A stretch of 64,000 bases of DNA from Brevibacillus reuszeri (GCF_001187725.1 NZ_LGIQ01000009.1:996547-1060546); one strand, 5' to 3'; positions 35,084 to 44,095 are shown, counted from the first letter of the stretch. Notes: generated from the letters alone by a model not told the origin. Translations and numbers: made by a program.

Positions 35084-35521
35084 TCAGCTGGACTGCTCTA
35101 TCTGTACGCGAAGATCACAAACCAATTGAGACATTGTCACGCCTCCTAAAATATCCTCCATTGCATTTTGGGCACGAGTAAGAATCAGTTCCAGCACAAA
35201 CTGGATATTGGCCCCCACCGGACACTGCGGGTTTGGTTGTTCATGGATATGAAAAAGCTGCCCTTCTTCGACCACATCAACAGCACGATAGACATCCAAA
35301 AGCGTGATCTGCTCCAAATCTTTTGCGAGGGTCGCTCCACCAGCGCCTGCACGGACGTTGACGAGCCCCGCTTTTTTTAACTGCCCCAGCACTCTGCGGA
35401 TGATAACTGGATTCGTATTGACACTTCCTGCAATCCATTCGGATGTATTGTGAGCATGCGGTTCTATCGAAAGTAGCGATAAAATATGGACAGCTACCGA
35501 GAAGCGGCTACTAATTTTCAT
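35084..35521 (-). CDS. Rrf2-family transcriptional regulator (YwnA-like)
   Basis: A 145-residue winged-helix repressor: KISSRFSVAVHILSLLSIE (first helix), SEWIAGSVNTNPVIIRRVLGQLKKAGLV (recognition region) and GAGGATLAKDLEQITLLDVYRAV. Only one cysteine lies in the cluster loop (NPQCPVG), so it should not hold the [2Fe-2S] cluster of IscR; it resembles YwnA. The ATG at 35521 is six bases after AAAGGGTG. It is divergent from the BAAT-type hydrolase gene, with two similar operator-like elements between them. Confidence 0.88.
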   Translation of the reverse strand: MKISSRFSVAVHILSLLSIEPHAHNTSEWIAGSVNTNPVIIRRVLGQLKKAGLVNVRAGAGGATLAKDLEQITLLDVYRAVDVVEEGQLFHIHEQPNPQCPVGANIQFVLELILTRAQNAMEDILGGVTMSQLVCDLRVQIEQSS

Positions 35522-35539
35522 AAAGGTCACCCTTTCGTT

Positions 35540-35556
35540 GTAATGATTATAGTTAC
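35540..35556. promoter_or_regulatory. Operator-like element 1 (Rrf2 side)
   Basis: GTAATGATTATAGTTAC, with GTAA/TTAC ends, 18 bases upstream of the rrf2-type start codon. It shares the TATAGTT core and ends with a second element 63 bases away near the other divergent promoter. Confidence 0.4.
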
Positions 35557-35618
35557 ATCGACAGACAGAAGTCAAGTTAACCATTCCGTCACATCTGTTT
35601 TTGTCGTATCTTTCTTCA

Positions 35619-35633
35619 GTCAACTATAATTAC
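35619..35633. promoter_or_regulatory. Operator-like element 2 (hydrolase side)
   Basis: Read on the minus strand this is GTAATTATAGTTGAC, almost the same word as the element at 35540-35556. It lies about 40 bases upstream of the hydrolase start, where a repressor would block transcription. Confidence 0.4.
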
Positions 35634-35674
35634 CTTGTCTTGATTCCATTTTTTTGAAAAGGAGTGTTGTCTGC

Positions 35675-36961
35675 ATGATGCGTCCACAGATTGATGTCTC
35701 ACCAGCAACGGCCTTGTTAGACGTACCTGTTCATATTACACTAAGCGGCTTTGCTCCTCATCAATTAATCACACTACACGCTACTTTAAATAACGGACTT
35801 CCCGGAGGCGAGTTAACCGCCTCCTCTCACGCCATATTTCAAGCAGATGAGGACGGCAATGTTGATCTGGTTTCGCAGGCCCCTCTATTCGGCACATACG
35901 AAGGTATTGATCCGATGGGACTGTTCTGGTCGATGCATGTCAAGGCGATGCGTTTTTACAGTCCATACAATCTCGATGATTTTGAGTTTTCACCTCGCTC
36001 TACCGAGATTGTCTTGACCGCTGAGGTAAACGAAAAGCCCGTCTCGACAGCTACCGTTAAACGCTTCTTTGCCTCCCGTGATGTCTCGATTGTGAAGGTC
36101 CGCGAGAATGGTCTGATCGGGCAATTTTTTTACAACTCACAAGCACAGGATCGTCCTGCTGTTCTCGTACTGGGTGGAAGTGAAGGTGGTATTGGTTCGT
36201 CCTCGCAATTCGCTGCCCTTTTTGCTTCCAATGGCTTTCCAGCACTTGCCCTCGCTTACTTCCAGTGTGATGACCTACCTGATGATATTCGTCAAATTCC
36301 CCTCGAATATGTACAGAAAGCAGTTCAATGGCTCAAGCACCAACCGACTGTTGACCCAGAGAAGATCGTCGTCTTTGGACGTTCAAAAGGAGCAGAACTG
36401 GCGCTTGTCATGGGCTCCATCGATCCTGAAATAAAAGCAGTCATTGCCTCTAGTCCCAGCTCTACGGTATCCATTGGGTGCGATCGCGAATCGGCTGACT
36501 CCGAGATTTTTTCCCCTCAGTCCTCCTGGTCCTTCCGTGGTGAACCGCTCCCTTTTGTTCACTGGACGCAGGAGCAATCGGTTGAATCACAGGTGCTGCT
36601 GGATGCAGGCGAGCGCATCGACCATATTCACGCCGCTGCCTGGAGGGCGTGCGAATGGCTGGAGGATGCTGCGATTCCGGTCGAAAGGATCAACGGTCCC
36701 ATTCTGCTGCTCTCATCTGATGACGATCACTGGTGGCCAGCCGCCGAGCATTGTGAGCGAATGGTCCAACGCTTGCAAGCGAATCAGTTTCCGCACCGTA
36801 TCGTGCATCTTACATATAAGGACACTGGTCACGCCATTCGTTTTCCCTATATCCCGACCACGCGTACACGTTTAAACGGTGGAACAGCAAAAAACAATGC
36901 CTATGCCTCCGAGCACTCGTGGCGTGAGGTACTTCGTTTTCTGGAAACTACTTTTGCCTAA
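35675..36961 (+). CDS. Acyl-CoA thioesterase/BAAT-family alpha/beta hydrolase
   Basis: A 428-residue protein with the two-part layout of the acyl-CoA thioesterase / bile acid-CoA:amino acid N-acyltransferase family: an N-terminal beta-sandwich (about 1-135; DVSPATALLDVPVHITLSGF, GTYEGIDPMGLFWSM) and a C-terminal alpha/beta hydrolase. The nucleophile elbow reads FGRSKGAE (serine in GxSxG), the acid is in LLSSDDDHWWPA and the histidine in DTGHAIRFPY. Many family members have Cys as nucleophile; Ser points to thioesterase or esterase activity. The ATG at 35675 has AAAGGAGTG eight bases upstream. Divergent Rrf2 regulator. Confidence 0.85.
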   Translation: MMRPQIDVSPATALLDVPVHITLSGFAPHQLITLHATLNNGLPGGELTASSHAIFQADEDGNVDLVSQAPLFGTYEGIDPMGLFWSMHVKAMRFYSPYNLDDFEFSPRSTEIVLTAEVNEKPVSTATVKRFFASRDVSIVKVRENGLIGQFFYNSQAQDRPAVLVLGGSEGGIGSSSQFAALFASNGFPALALAYFQCDDLPDDIRQIPLEYVQKAVQWLKHQPTVDPEKIVVFGRSKGAELALVMGSIDPEIKAVIASSPSSTVSIGCDRESADSEIFSPQSSWSFRGEPLPFVHWTQEQSVESQVLLDAGERIDHIHAAAWRACEWLEDAAIPVERINGPILLLSSDDDHWWPAAEHCERMVQRLQANQFPHRIVHLTYKDTGHAIRFPYIPTTRTRLNGGTAKNNAYASEHSWREVLRFLETTFA

Positions 36962-37067
36962 AACTACTGGCTGTCCTCTGCTAATCTGCAGCTTTGTAAT
37001 GGACAAGTCCCTACATACGAGGAACGGATTTGTCTACAGCTGCCTAATGATTCCGATAGAGAAACAG

Positions 37068-37101
37068 GTAAAGCCTACTTTCATGACGAAGTAGGCTTTA
37101 C
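37068..37101 (+). terminator. Perfect 13-bp hairpin after hydrolase gene
   Basis: GTAAAGCCTACTT, eight-base loop, AAGTAGGCTTTAC. The stem is perfect but the T tract after it is poor, so it may be a weak terminator or an mRNA-stabilising hairpin in front of the HIT gene. Confidence 0.55.
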
Positions 37102-37135
37102 ACGTATTTCCATATAAGAAAGGATGTTGACTGAA

Positions 37136-37474
37136 ATGGACTGCATTTTTTGCAAAATCGTAAATGGTGAATTGCCTTCCAAAAAAGTATATGAGGACGA
37201 GCATGTGGTCGCCTTTCACGATATCAATCCGATTGCTCCAGTTCATATACTCATGATCCCAAAAAAGCATATTCAATCTGTCCTCGCGATTGAGCCTGAA
37301 GACAAAGAGCTGATCGGTCATCTCCACCTCTCTTTGCAAAAAGTTGCGGAAGAAATGGGCGTTACAGAACAAGGCTTCCGAATCGTGACCAATATCGGCG
37401 AGCATGGTCAGCAAACCGTTTTCCACCTGCATTATCACCTGATTGGCGGCAAGCAGCTCAAGTGGACCATGTAA
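37136..37474 (+). CDS. HIT-family nucleotide-binding protein (HinT type)
   Basis: A 112-residue histidine-triad hydrolase. It opens with CIFCKIVNGELPS, the family start, and has the catalytic triad HLHYHL (HxHxH, about residues 97-102). HinT enzymes hydrolyse phosphoramidates and aminoacyl-adenylates. The ATG at 37136 follows AAAGGATG by nine bases. The stop is four bases from the stop of the convergent YpdA gene with no terminator between them, so the two transcripts overlap. Confidence 0.92.
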   Translation: MDCIFCKIVNGELPSKKVYEDEHVVAFHDINPIAPVHILMIPKKHIQSVLAIEPEDKELIGHLHLSLQKVAEEMGVTEQGFRIVTNIGEHGQQTVFHLHYHLIGGKQLKWTM

Positions 37475-37478
37475 TGAC

Positions 37479-38456
37479 TTAGCGTTCTATACCGGATGTG
37501 ATGTGGCGGGCAATTCCTTCCCCGTGAAAACGGCCATTTTCGATAAAGATAGCATTCGCGTGGTGGCCCGCTGCAATCACTCCTGCGATGTAGAGATGTG
37601 GGACATTCGTTTCCATCGTTTCTGGATCATGCTGTGGAATTCCTGAATCTGGGTCGGTCTTCACGCCAAGCGAATGCAGGAAGGATCGATCTGGACGATA
37701 GCCAATTAAGGAAAAAACATGATCATTGTCCAGGCTGATAACCTCTGAACCCGTATTTACGTGGATCGAACGCTCCTCGATACTTGTTACATTTGCTCCA
37801 AAATACATACGGATGCGCCCTTTAGTGATGAGACTCTCAAAAACGGGTCTTGTCCATGCCTTCACTTTTTCGGACAGCTCAGGTCTGCGGCAAATGACCG
37901 TCACATGTGCCCCTGCCCGCTCCAGCTCCATCGCAGCATCAACTGCCGAATTGTTACCACCTACCACCGCTACATTCATTCCCGAAAAAGGATGAGCTTC
38001 CTTATAAAAAGAGGAGACCTTGGGCAGTTCTTCACCTGGTACGCCCAAGTGATTTGGATTGTCAAAATAGCCAGTTGCAATAATCAAATTTTTCGTCTCG
38101 TATACATGCGACGTCGAAAAACGATCTGTCGTAGTCACGCGAAACCCACCTGCAGTCTGTACTGCTCCGGTAACTGTCTCATAGACATTCACACGAAGGT
38201 TTTCACGCGAGGCTACCAAACGATAGTAGTTGAGAGCTTCCTGTCTTGTCGGCTTGTCGTTCGCCGTTGCAAATGGAACACTGCCGATCTCCAAAAGCTC
38301 TGGCGTGCTGTGAAAAATCATATATGTGGGGTACCGATAAATGGAGTGGACAAGCGATCCTTTTTCGATAATGATCGGATCCAGCCCTGCTCGTTTACAA
38401 GCAATCGCCGCTGCCAGGCCACATGGTCCTCCTCCTACGATAAGTACGTCTTCCAT
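37479..38456 (-). CDS. ypdA: YpdA-type bacillithiol disulfide reductase
   Basis: A 325-residue FAD/NADPH enzyme. The FAD Rossmann motif is VLIVGGGPCGLAAAIA with the conserved active-site cysteine of YpdA (Cys12), and the NADPH motif is VAVVGGNNSAVDAAMELERAG (about 170). It reduces bacillithiol disulfide, so the organism probably makes bacillithiol, typical of Bacilli. The ATG at 38456 is preceded by GGGAG and GAGGCGG. The 18 codons further upstream are not conserved in the family. Confidence 0.88.
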   Translation of the reverse strand: MEDVLIVGGGPCGLAAAIACKRAGLDPIIIEKGSLVHSIYRYPTYMIFHSTPELLEIGSVPFATANDKPTRQEALNYYRLVASRENLRVNVYETVTGAVQTAGGFRVTTTDRFSTSHVYETKNLIIATGYFDNPNHLGVPGEELPKVSSFYKEAHPFSGMNVAVVGGNNSAVDAAMELERAGAHVTVICRRPELSEKVKAWTRPVFESLITKGRIRMYFGANVTSIEERSIHVNTGSEVISLDNDHVFSLIGYRPDRSFLHSLGVKTDPDSGIPQHDPETMETNVPHLYIAGVIAAGHHANAIFIENGRFHGEGIARHITSGIER

Positions 38457-38605
38457 TTCTCTCCCGCCTCGTTTCGTATCTTCTCTCTCCTGCCATTGCC
38501 TTCTTATCATACCACATCGCCAAGCTCTCTAAAGAGTTCACTTGCCATCCCTTTTTCCAATAAATAGCCAATGAAAGACTGGTTATCTCTCCTTATACTG
38601 GATGT

Positions 38606-40210
38606 ATGATGAATAAACAACGTATACATATTTGGTTTGTTTCACTTGTTTTGCTGATGTACAGCCTCACACTGGCAATCGGAGTTCCTGCCTCCACTGC
38701 ATCTACGAACAGCTTGCGTGATATTGGAAACAGCTATGCAGAGCAGCAAATTCGCTCGCTTTATGAAGCTGGTGTCATTGCTGGGGATGAAAACGGGTAT
38801 TTCCATCCCACCAGCCCTGTCACCCGTGCGGAGTTCGTAACGATGCTGGGTCGCGCACTGGGAATTAAGCCTGTATCGGGAACCGTCGTCTCCTATACAG
38901 ATGTCCCAAAAAGCTCATGGGCATACGGATACGTGCAGGCCGCAGCCGCTCTGAACATCGCGAACGGCATTGGCCCATCGACATTTGCTCCAAAGCGGAC
39001 GATTTCCCGGGAGGAAGCTGCCGCTTTTCTCGTTCGCGCACTGGAACAAGACGCCTCTACTACAACTAGCCTCGGCGTAAAGGATGCAAATACTGTTTCA
39101 AGCTGGGCACGTAACTCGGTTAGCAAAGCGATCCAAAAAAATTGGCTGGTCGGCTACCAGGGATACTTCCGCCCACAAGCTGCTCTGTCTCGACAGGAAA
39201 CAGCCGTGATCTTACAGCGAATTCTGGATGATCTGAATGAAAAACCAGTTTCCTCCAAGCCGCTTGTATCACTCGGATGGCAGTATCAATCCACGACAGA
39301 GGAATTTATTGCACAAGTCAAAAAGAGTGGTGTCAACACGATCTCGCCACGCTGGTATTTCCTGCAAAAGGATGGCACCGTTAGTGATTTGACTGATACT
39401 TCGCTTGTTCACTGGGCACATGACAATAGCAAGAAGGTCTGGGCACTCTTTGGCAATAAATTTGATAGTGCAGCTACGCATGCAGCACTCTCGGATGCAA
39501 GCAAGCGCAAAGCGGTTGTGCAAAAATTGTCAGGCTTTATCGACAAGTACCAATTGGATGGAATCAATGTTGATTTCGAAGGCTTCGCACCTGCTGATCG
39601 TAACAACTTTACTTTGTTTATTCAGGAGCTAGCTACTGCACTGCATGCAAAGGGAGCTGTACTGTCCGTCGATATCCCACCTGACTCGGGTACAGACTGG
39701 AGCGAGCCTTATGACTTCGCGAAGCTGGCGAAATATGCAGACTATCTTGTATTGATGGCTTATGAAGAACATTGGGTCGGCGGGATCAAATCAGGCTCTG
39801 TTGCCTCCTTGCCATGGATCAAGCAAATCATCTCTGATCTGCTGCGTGAAGTGCCTGCGCAAAGGCTGATTGTCGGCCTGCCGCTATACACCCGTGACTG
39901 GTATCAGTCTGGTAAACAGCTGCAGTCAGTCGATCTGAGCATCCCAGAATCGTATCAACTGATCTCCCAGTACAAAGCAACCACAAAGTGGGATGACTCT
40001 CTTGGACAATACCGTTCTACCTATCAAAAACAAGGAGTGACACATACGATCTGGCTGGAGGAAAGCCGATCAATGGGATTAAAAGTACAAGCAAGCCTGC
40101 AGTGGCAAATTGGCGGCTTGGCCTACTGGTATGTCGGTTCTGAATCTACCGATATGTGGACGGCGATTGCCAATTCGCTCACACTCAAGAAGGCTCGCGA
40201 ACGATTATAG
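38606..40210 (+). CDS. S-layer-anchored GH18 glycosidase
   Basis: A 534-residue secreted protein: signal peptide (residues 1 to about 31), three SLH repeats (about 35-90, 95-150, 155-210; TRAEF, SREEA and SRQET mark the three) that tie it to pyruvylated wall polymer, and a GH18 barrel (about 218-525). The catalytic motif DGINVDFEG (DxxDxE type) is intact, with YADYLVLMAYEEHW and LVIVGLPLYTRDW as further family marks. Similar domains in YaaH/YdhD act on wall N-acetylglucosamine. The start has only a weak GGATG site. A good terminator follows. Confidence 0.92.
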   Translation: MMNKQRIHIWFVSLVLLMYSLTLAIGVPASTASTNSLRDIGNSYAEQQIRSLYEAGVIAGDENGYFHPTSPVTRAEFVTMLGRALGIKPVSGTVVSYTDVPKSSWAYGYVQAAAALNIANGIGPSTFAPKRTISREEAAAFLVRALEQDASTTTSLGVKDANTVSSWARNSVSKAIQKNWLVGYQGYFRPQAALSRQETAVILQRILDDLNEKPVSSKPLVSLGWQYQSTTEEFIAQVKKSGVNTISPRWYFLQKDGTVSDLTDTSLVHWAHDNSKKVWALFGNKFDSAATHAALSDASKRKAVVQKLSGFIDKYQLDGINVDFEGFAPADRNNFTLFIQELATALHAKGAVLSVDIPPDSGTDWSEPYDFAKLAKYADYLVLMAYEEHWVGGIKSGSVASLPWIKQIISDLLREVPAQRLIVGLPLYTRDWYQSGKQLQSVDLSIPESYQLISQYKATTKWDDSLGQYRSTYQKQGVTHTIWLEESRSMGLKVQASLQWQIGGLAYWYVGSESTDMWTAIANSLTLKKARERL

Positions 40211-40226
40211 AAATGAATCTATGGAT

Positions 40227-40282
40227 GATTGTGATTGCTAGCCGGAAATTATCGTACCGGTTGGCGTCACAATCATTTTTTG
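40227..40282 (+). terminator. Terminator after SLH-GH18 gene
   Basis: GATTGTGA / TCACAATC outer stem with inner GCTAGCCGG / CCGGTTGGC pairing, followed by ATTTTTTG. Confidence 0.8.
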
Positions 40283-40378
40283 CTTATTTGCAGAAAAAAT
40301 TTCCAAACAAAAAAACACGTTTTATTTCTTCCATATTTGAGCAAATTACAGATATTCAAGTTCGAAAGGAAGAACATC

Positions 40379-40564
40379 ATGAAAAACAGTAACGATCAGA
40401 CTTTGCGTGAGGCTTCCCAAGAAGTCGCTGATAAAATGTACGACTCCTCTTTTGAAAAGAGTTCTTCCCAGATGGAAAAAGGATTGGCTTCGACGCATGA
40501 ACAAGTCAGCGATACCTTTATGCAAGGCACGAGCGACGAAAGCCTCGACCCAGAGGAAGAGTAA
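40379..40564 (+). CDS. Small acidic protein, DUF4025 (YozQ-like)
   Basis: A 61-residue protein with the segment EVADKMYDSS and the phrase GLASTHEQVSDTFMQGT, which I recognise as the DUF4025 signature; the tail is acidic (DESLDPEEE). AAAGGA lies ten bases before the ATG and a strong terminator follows, so it is a single-gene unit. YozQ-type proteins are small, conserved in Bacilli and of unknown function. Confidence 0.65.
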   Translation: MKNSNDQTLREASQEVADKMYDSSFEKSSSQMEKGLASTHEQVSDTFMQGTSDESLDPEEE

Positions 40565-40608
40565 CAGGACGACGAAATCCTCCCTACTTGAAAATGGCTG
40601 ATCTGACC

Positions 40609-40645
40609 AAAAAGCATCTTGCCTGAGCAAGAAGGCTTTTTTTTT
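40609..40645 (+). terminator. Terminator after DUF4025 gene
   Basis: AAAAAGC-TCTTGC, CTGA loop, GCAAGA-GGCTT and nine T residues. Confidence 0.85.
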
Positions 40646-40705
40646 CGAAACCATTCCCCCGCTTTTTTCGTATCTTCTAAAGAGTTCTTCTTATGGAGGT
40701 GCCAC

Positions 40706-41002
40706 ATGGGTTATTTTTCTCGATTGGTAGACAATCTTTTTTCTTGTGAATTCATCTCTCCTTGGGTAACAGAAGATGAATTCCAGCGAAATATTCGTTT
40801 GCTTCAGACACAAAAGTGGTTCCTCAAGTGGCAGCTGGACGAGAAACATCAGTATCTTCTGCACCATAATCATCACGTTGCCAGTCTCTTGATCGATAAG
40901 GATTACGTCCAACAGCTTCTTGCACAGCAGGAAACTCAGGCCGAATTTTTGCACGAGATGGAGCAGTTGAAAAATACCTATGAATGGGAAAAATTGACAT
41001 AA
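40706..41002 (+). CDS. Hypothetical helical protein (98 aa)
   Basis: Begins MGYFSRLVDNLFSCEFISP, is rich in Gln, His and Glu and ends in a likely coiled coil (QQLLAQQETQAEFLHEMEQLK). GGAGGTG sits five to nine bases before the ATG at 40706, a convincing start. A histidine run (LLHHNHHVA) is present near residue 55. Not recognised; no link to neighbours. Confidence 0.6.
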   Translation: MGYFSRLVDNLFSCEFISPWVTEDEFQRNIRLLQTQKWFLKWQLDEKHQYLLHHNHHVASLLIDKDYVQQLLAQQETQAEFLHEMEQLKNTYEWEKLT

Positions 41003-41030
41003 GGTCGCCTGTTGATCATTACGCAAACAA

Positions 41031-41065
41031 AAAACCGCCACTTTTGCATGATAGCAGCAAGTGGC
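41031..41065 (-). terminator. Terminator after tdh
   Basis: GCCACTT / AAGTGGC stem with a 15-base loop, followed on the minus strand by GGTTTTTTG; A-rich on the other side too, so it may also stop the convergent gene. Confidence 0.65.
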
Positions 41066-41088
41066 AGCCGAACCGTTACGTTATTTAT

Positions 41089-42051
41089 TTATCCAACCTT
41101 TTGCAGCAGCTTTCCCCGCAATTTTGCCAGCATGTCCTCGGTCATTTTATCCAAATCGAACTCTGCTTTAAAGCCCCATTCTTGCATAGCCGCTGTCGCA
41201 TCGATCGAATTTGGCCAGCTGTCCGCAATCGCCTGACGAACCGGATCCACCTGATAGGAAAGCTTAAAATCAGGAATATGCTTGCGAATCGCTGTCGCAA
41301 CATCCTCTGGCTCGATGCTCATCGCAGTTACGTTGAACGCATTGCGGTGAATGAGCTTGGATGCATCTGCTTCCATCAGCCCTACGATCGCATTGAGCGC
41401 ATCAGGCATATACATCATGTCCATATAGGTGCCTTTGCCAATATAAGAGGTGTAAGCACCGTCCTGGATAGCTTTATAGTAAATATCTACGGCATAGTCT
41501 GTCGTTCCTCCGCCTGGAGGTGCTACGTAAGAAATGAGACCAGGGAAACGTACACCACGGGTATCTACCCCAAATTTCTGGTGGTAGTAATCGCACAATA
41601 GTTCACCTGATACTTTATTTACACCATACATCGTCGTTGGACGCTGAATCGTATCTTGTGGCGTGTTGTCTTTTGGTGTAGAAGGACCAAATGCGCCGAT
41701 GGAGCTAGGTGTGAAGAACTGGCAGTTCAGTTCGCGTGCAGCTTCCAGAGCATTGACCAATCCGCCCATGTTCAGGTTCCATGCGAGTAATGGCTTTGCT
41801 TCCGCAGTTGCAGACAACAAGGCTGCCAAATGCATGATCGTATCAACCTGATGAGTTTTGGCAAGCTCAAACAACCGCTGGCCATCCGTTACATCCAAAA
41901 TTTCAAACGGTCCTGCCTCCACGACTGGATCGTCTTCTTTTTTGCGAATATCGGTTGCAACAACCTGATCGGCACCGTACACATCACGCAGCTTCGTAAT
42001 GAGCTCGGACCCAATTTGCCCCAACGCCCCGGTTACCAGTATCTTTTTCAT
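41089..42051 (-). CDS. tdh: L-threonine 3-dehydrogenase, SDR/epimerase type
   Basis: A 320-residue NAD-dependent short-chain dehydrogenase of the extended epimerase-like type. The nucleotide site is [18 protein letters not shown], the catalytic Ser in [11 protein letters not shown] and the Tyr-Lys pair in [11 protein letters not shown] (YxxxK). The assignment as threonine dehydrogenase rather than a sugar epimerase rests on the kbl gene immediately upstream, which it overlaps by four bases: Tdh makes 2-amino-3-ketobutyrate and Kbl splits it with CoA into glycine and acetyl-CoA. Confidence 0.92.
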   Translation of the reverse strand: MKKILVTGALGQIGSELITKLRDVYGADQVVATDIRKKEDDPVVEAGPFEILDVTDGQRLFELAKTHQVDTIMHLAALLSATAEAKPLLAWNLNMGGLVNALEAARELNCQFFTPSSIGAFGPSTPKDNTPQDTIQRPTTMYGVNKVSGELLCDYYHQKFGVDTRGVRFPGLISYVAPPGGGTTDYAVDIYYKAIQDGAYTSYIGKGTYMDMMYMPDALNAIVGLMEADASKLIHRNAFNVTAMSIEPEDVATAIRKHIPDFKLSYQVDPVRQAIADSWPNSIDATAAMQEWGFKAEFDLDKMTEDMLAKLRGKLLQKVG

Positions 42052-43241
42052 TTGAGAATCCCCATTTCTTTGCCTACTTTTTCATAGATGCTCAGGGCTT
42101 GATCCAACATTTCTTTTGTATGTGCAGCCGTTGGCATGTTCCGTACACGACCTGTACCTTTTGCAACGGTTGGGAACACGATCGCCTTGGCGTAGACGCC
42201 TTCTTCGTACAGTCGCTTACTAAATTCTTGAGTCTGTTGCTCATCACCGATGATGCATGGAGTAATTGGAGTCTCGCTGTGCCCAATATTAAAGCCAAGC
42301 TCTTTCAAGCCTTTTTTCAAATAATTTCCGTTTTCCCATAGCTTGTCATGAAGCTCTGTGCTCGCTTGCAAAATATCAATTGCGGCAATCGATGCAGCCA
42401 CATCTGCAGGAGTCAGTGCCGTCGAGAACAAGAATGGTCTGCTGCGCACTTTGAGCCAGTCGATCAGCTCCTGACGACCTGCTACATACCCACCTACTAC
42501 GCCAATCGCTTTGGAAAGCGTTCCGATCTGGAAGTCGATTTTATCGGACAAGCCAAAATGCTTCACGGTACCAGCGCCTTTACCGAGAACACCAGAGCCA
42601 TGTGCATCATCAACGTACGTAATCAGGTCGAATTCTTCGGCAACCTCTACAATTTCCGGCAACTTGGCAACGTCGCCATCCATAGAAAATACACCATCGG
42701 TGATAACCATCAGCTTCTTATATTTACCAGACTCTTTTGCTTCTTTTGCTTTCGCACGCAGGTCATCGATATCGGAGTGATTCACGCGAATAATTTGTGC
42801 ACGGGAAAGTCGGCAGCCATCAATGATCGAAGCATGGTTCAACTCGTCTGACAAGATCGCATCATCTTTATCCATGACCGCAGATATTGCAGCCATATTG
42901 CAGTTAAAGCCGGATTGATACGCGATAGCAGCTTCTGTATGTTTAAAGGCTGCAAGCTTTTCTTCCAGCTTCGTATGAAGCTCTAGCGTACCATTAATCG
43001 TCCGAACTGCACCTGCTCCTACCCCGTATTTTTGAGCGGCAGCAACAGCGGCTTCTATCAGACGTTGATCTGTTGCCAAACCGAGGTAGTTATTGGAGGA
43101 TAGATTGATCAGTTTTTTTCCTGAGATCGTGATGACCGGGCCATTTGCACTTTGCAGTGGATCGATGACATTGTACAGGCCTTTGCTTTTTAGATCAGTC
43201 AAATTTTCATGTAAGAAATGCTCCAATGTTTTGCTCGCCAA
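42048..43241 (-). CDS. kbl: Glycine C-acetyltransferase (2-amino-3-ketobutyrate CoA ligase)
   Basis: A 397-residue PLP enzyme of the alpha-oxoamine synthase family. Marks are [29 protein letters not shown], the Asp of [12 protein letters not shown] and the PLP lysine in [15 protein letters not shown]. The open frame extends 24 codons upstream, but the TTG at 43241 has GGAGG eight bases away and gives [10 protein letters not shown], the family's usual start. First gene of the tdh operon for threonine breakdown. Confidence 0.93.
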   Translation of the reverse strand: MASKTLEHFLHENLTDLKSKGLYNVIDPLQSANGPVITISGKKLINLSSNNYLGLATDQRLIEAAVAAAQKYGVGAGAVRTINGTLELHTKLEEKLAAFKHTEAAIAYQSGFNCNMAAISAVMDKDDAILSDELNHASIIDGCRLSRAQIIRVNHSDIDDLRAKAKEAKESGKYKKLMVITDGVFSMDGDVAKLPEIVEVAEEFDLITYVDDAHGSGVLGKGAGTVKHFGLSDKIDFQIGTLSKAIGVVGGYVAGRQELIDWLKVRSRPFLFSTALTPADVAASIAAIDILQASTELHDKLWENGNYLKKGLKELGFNIGHSETPITPCIIGDEQQTQEFSKRLYEEGVYAKAIVFPTVAKGTGRVRNMPTAAHTKEMLDQALSIYEKVGKEMGILK

Positions 43242-43500
43242 CGAGAATCCCTCCAGCATTTCGACCATAGGCTGCACACCTGCAATTCGTTTTCGTAATT
43301 TCCACAAAAACAAATGTACACACCGTACGGACGCTCTATTTTTATTAAAAACGCTCTAAATCAATATTATTTAAGAATAGATTACCACCTTTTTCTTTAT
43401 GTGTCCATATGACAAAGACATAAATGATCGCGCTTTCATGAGAAATTTTTGTCCCTCTCCATAAGTTCTCCTGTTGGAGTAATCTTAGACTTACTGGCAA

Positions 43501-43547
43501 AAAACAAAAAACCACTCTCCCACTGCTTAGAAGTGGAATGTGGTTTT
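43501..43547 (-). terminator. Terminator after [2Fe-2S] protein gene
   Basis: AAAACCAC-TTCCACTTC / GCAGTGGGA-GTGGTTTT on the minus strand, ending in TTTTGTTTT, four bases beyond the stop. Confidence 0.8.
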
Positions 43548-43550
43548 GTA

Positions 43551-43928
43551 CTATTTCTTCGCTTTTTCAGATTTTAAGATTCCGGTTCTCGCTGTTGCGG
43601 TTCGTTCAAACCCATCTGGCTTAAAGCGATGCGTCAGCAATGACTCGACTGGCTCACCTTTGCGCAGATGCTGCTCCACCAATTGCTCCGCATGATCTGG
43701 CGTCACGTTTTCGTACCAGATTCCTTCTGGGTATACAATGACGACACAGGCATCCTCACATCGTCCGTTACAGCGTGTTCGGGTTGTATGTACGACATCA
43801 TCCAATCCAGCTCGCGTAATCGATTCCCGGAGAGCTACGGTGACTTCCTCTCCCCCTTTTCGCATACAGCTGCCCCCGTTACAAATCAATACATGGTGCA
43901 CAGTTTGCGATAAATTCCAAGTTGCCAT
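43551..43928 (-). CDS. Thioredoxin-like [2Fe-2S] ferredoxin-domain protein
   Basis: A 125-residue protein of the COG3411 type. Cysteines CNGGSC (about residues 16-21) and CNGRCEDAC (about 55-63) match the C-x(n)-C...C-x3-C layout of thioredoxin-fold [2Fe-2S] ferredoxins. The C-terminal 35 residues are basic. GAGGGAAGG stands a few bases before the ATG at 43928. Upstream there is a good sigma-A promoter and, between it and the start codon, a 19-bp palindrome matching the Bacillus Zur box, so the gene is probably induced by zinc starvation. An electron-transfer or metal-handling role fits, but is not shown. Confidence 0.85.
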   Translation of the reverse strand: MATWNLSQTVHHVLICNGGSCMRKGGEEVTVALRESITRAGLDDVVHTTRTRCNGRCEDACVVIVYPEGIWYENVTPDHAEQLVEQHLRKGEPVESLLTHRFKPDGFERTATARTGILKSEKAKK

Positions 43929-43952
43929 TTGCCTTCCCTCCTCCGCAGAATA

Positions 43953-43971
43953 AAACGTAATGATTACGTTT
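43953..43971. promoter_or_regulatory. Zur-type box
   Basis: AAACGTAATGATTACGTTT is a perfect 9-1-9 palindrome and contains CGTAATnATTACG, the core of the Bacillus Zur consensus TCGTAATnATTACGA (13 of the 15 positions including the free centre). It lies 12 bases after the -10 box of the promoter at 43984-44012, where bound repressor would block transcription. Confidence 0.7.
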
Positions 43972-43983
43972 ATCCATCGTTTT

Positions 43984-44012
43984 ACTATATCTCTTCTCAT
44001 CATGCCTGTAAA
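43984..44012 (-). promoter_or_regulatory. Sigma-A promoter for [2Fe-2S] protein gene
   Basis: On the minus strand -35 TTTACA (44012-44007), 17 bases, -10 TATAGT (43989-43984). Each box is 5 of 6 matches. Confidence 0.65.
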
Positions 44013-44095
44013 TAGCGCAATTAGCAATTCCCAGAACGTTTTGTTTTTGGTAGAATATATGTTCGTACACAATGACGATGAATGGTGGTGAGAGC

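Noticed and set aside
44050-44064. LexA-like half site (GTTCG with AGAAT) upstream of xerS
   Set aside because: Only one half matches CGAAC-N4-GTTCG; the other has two mismatches.
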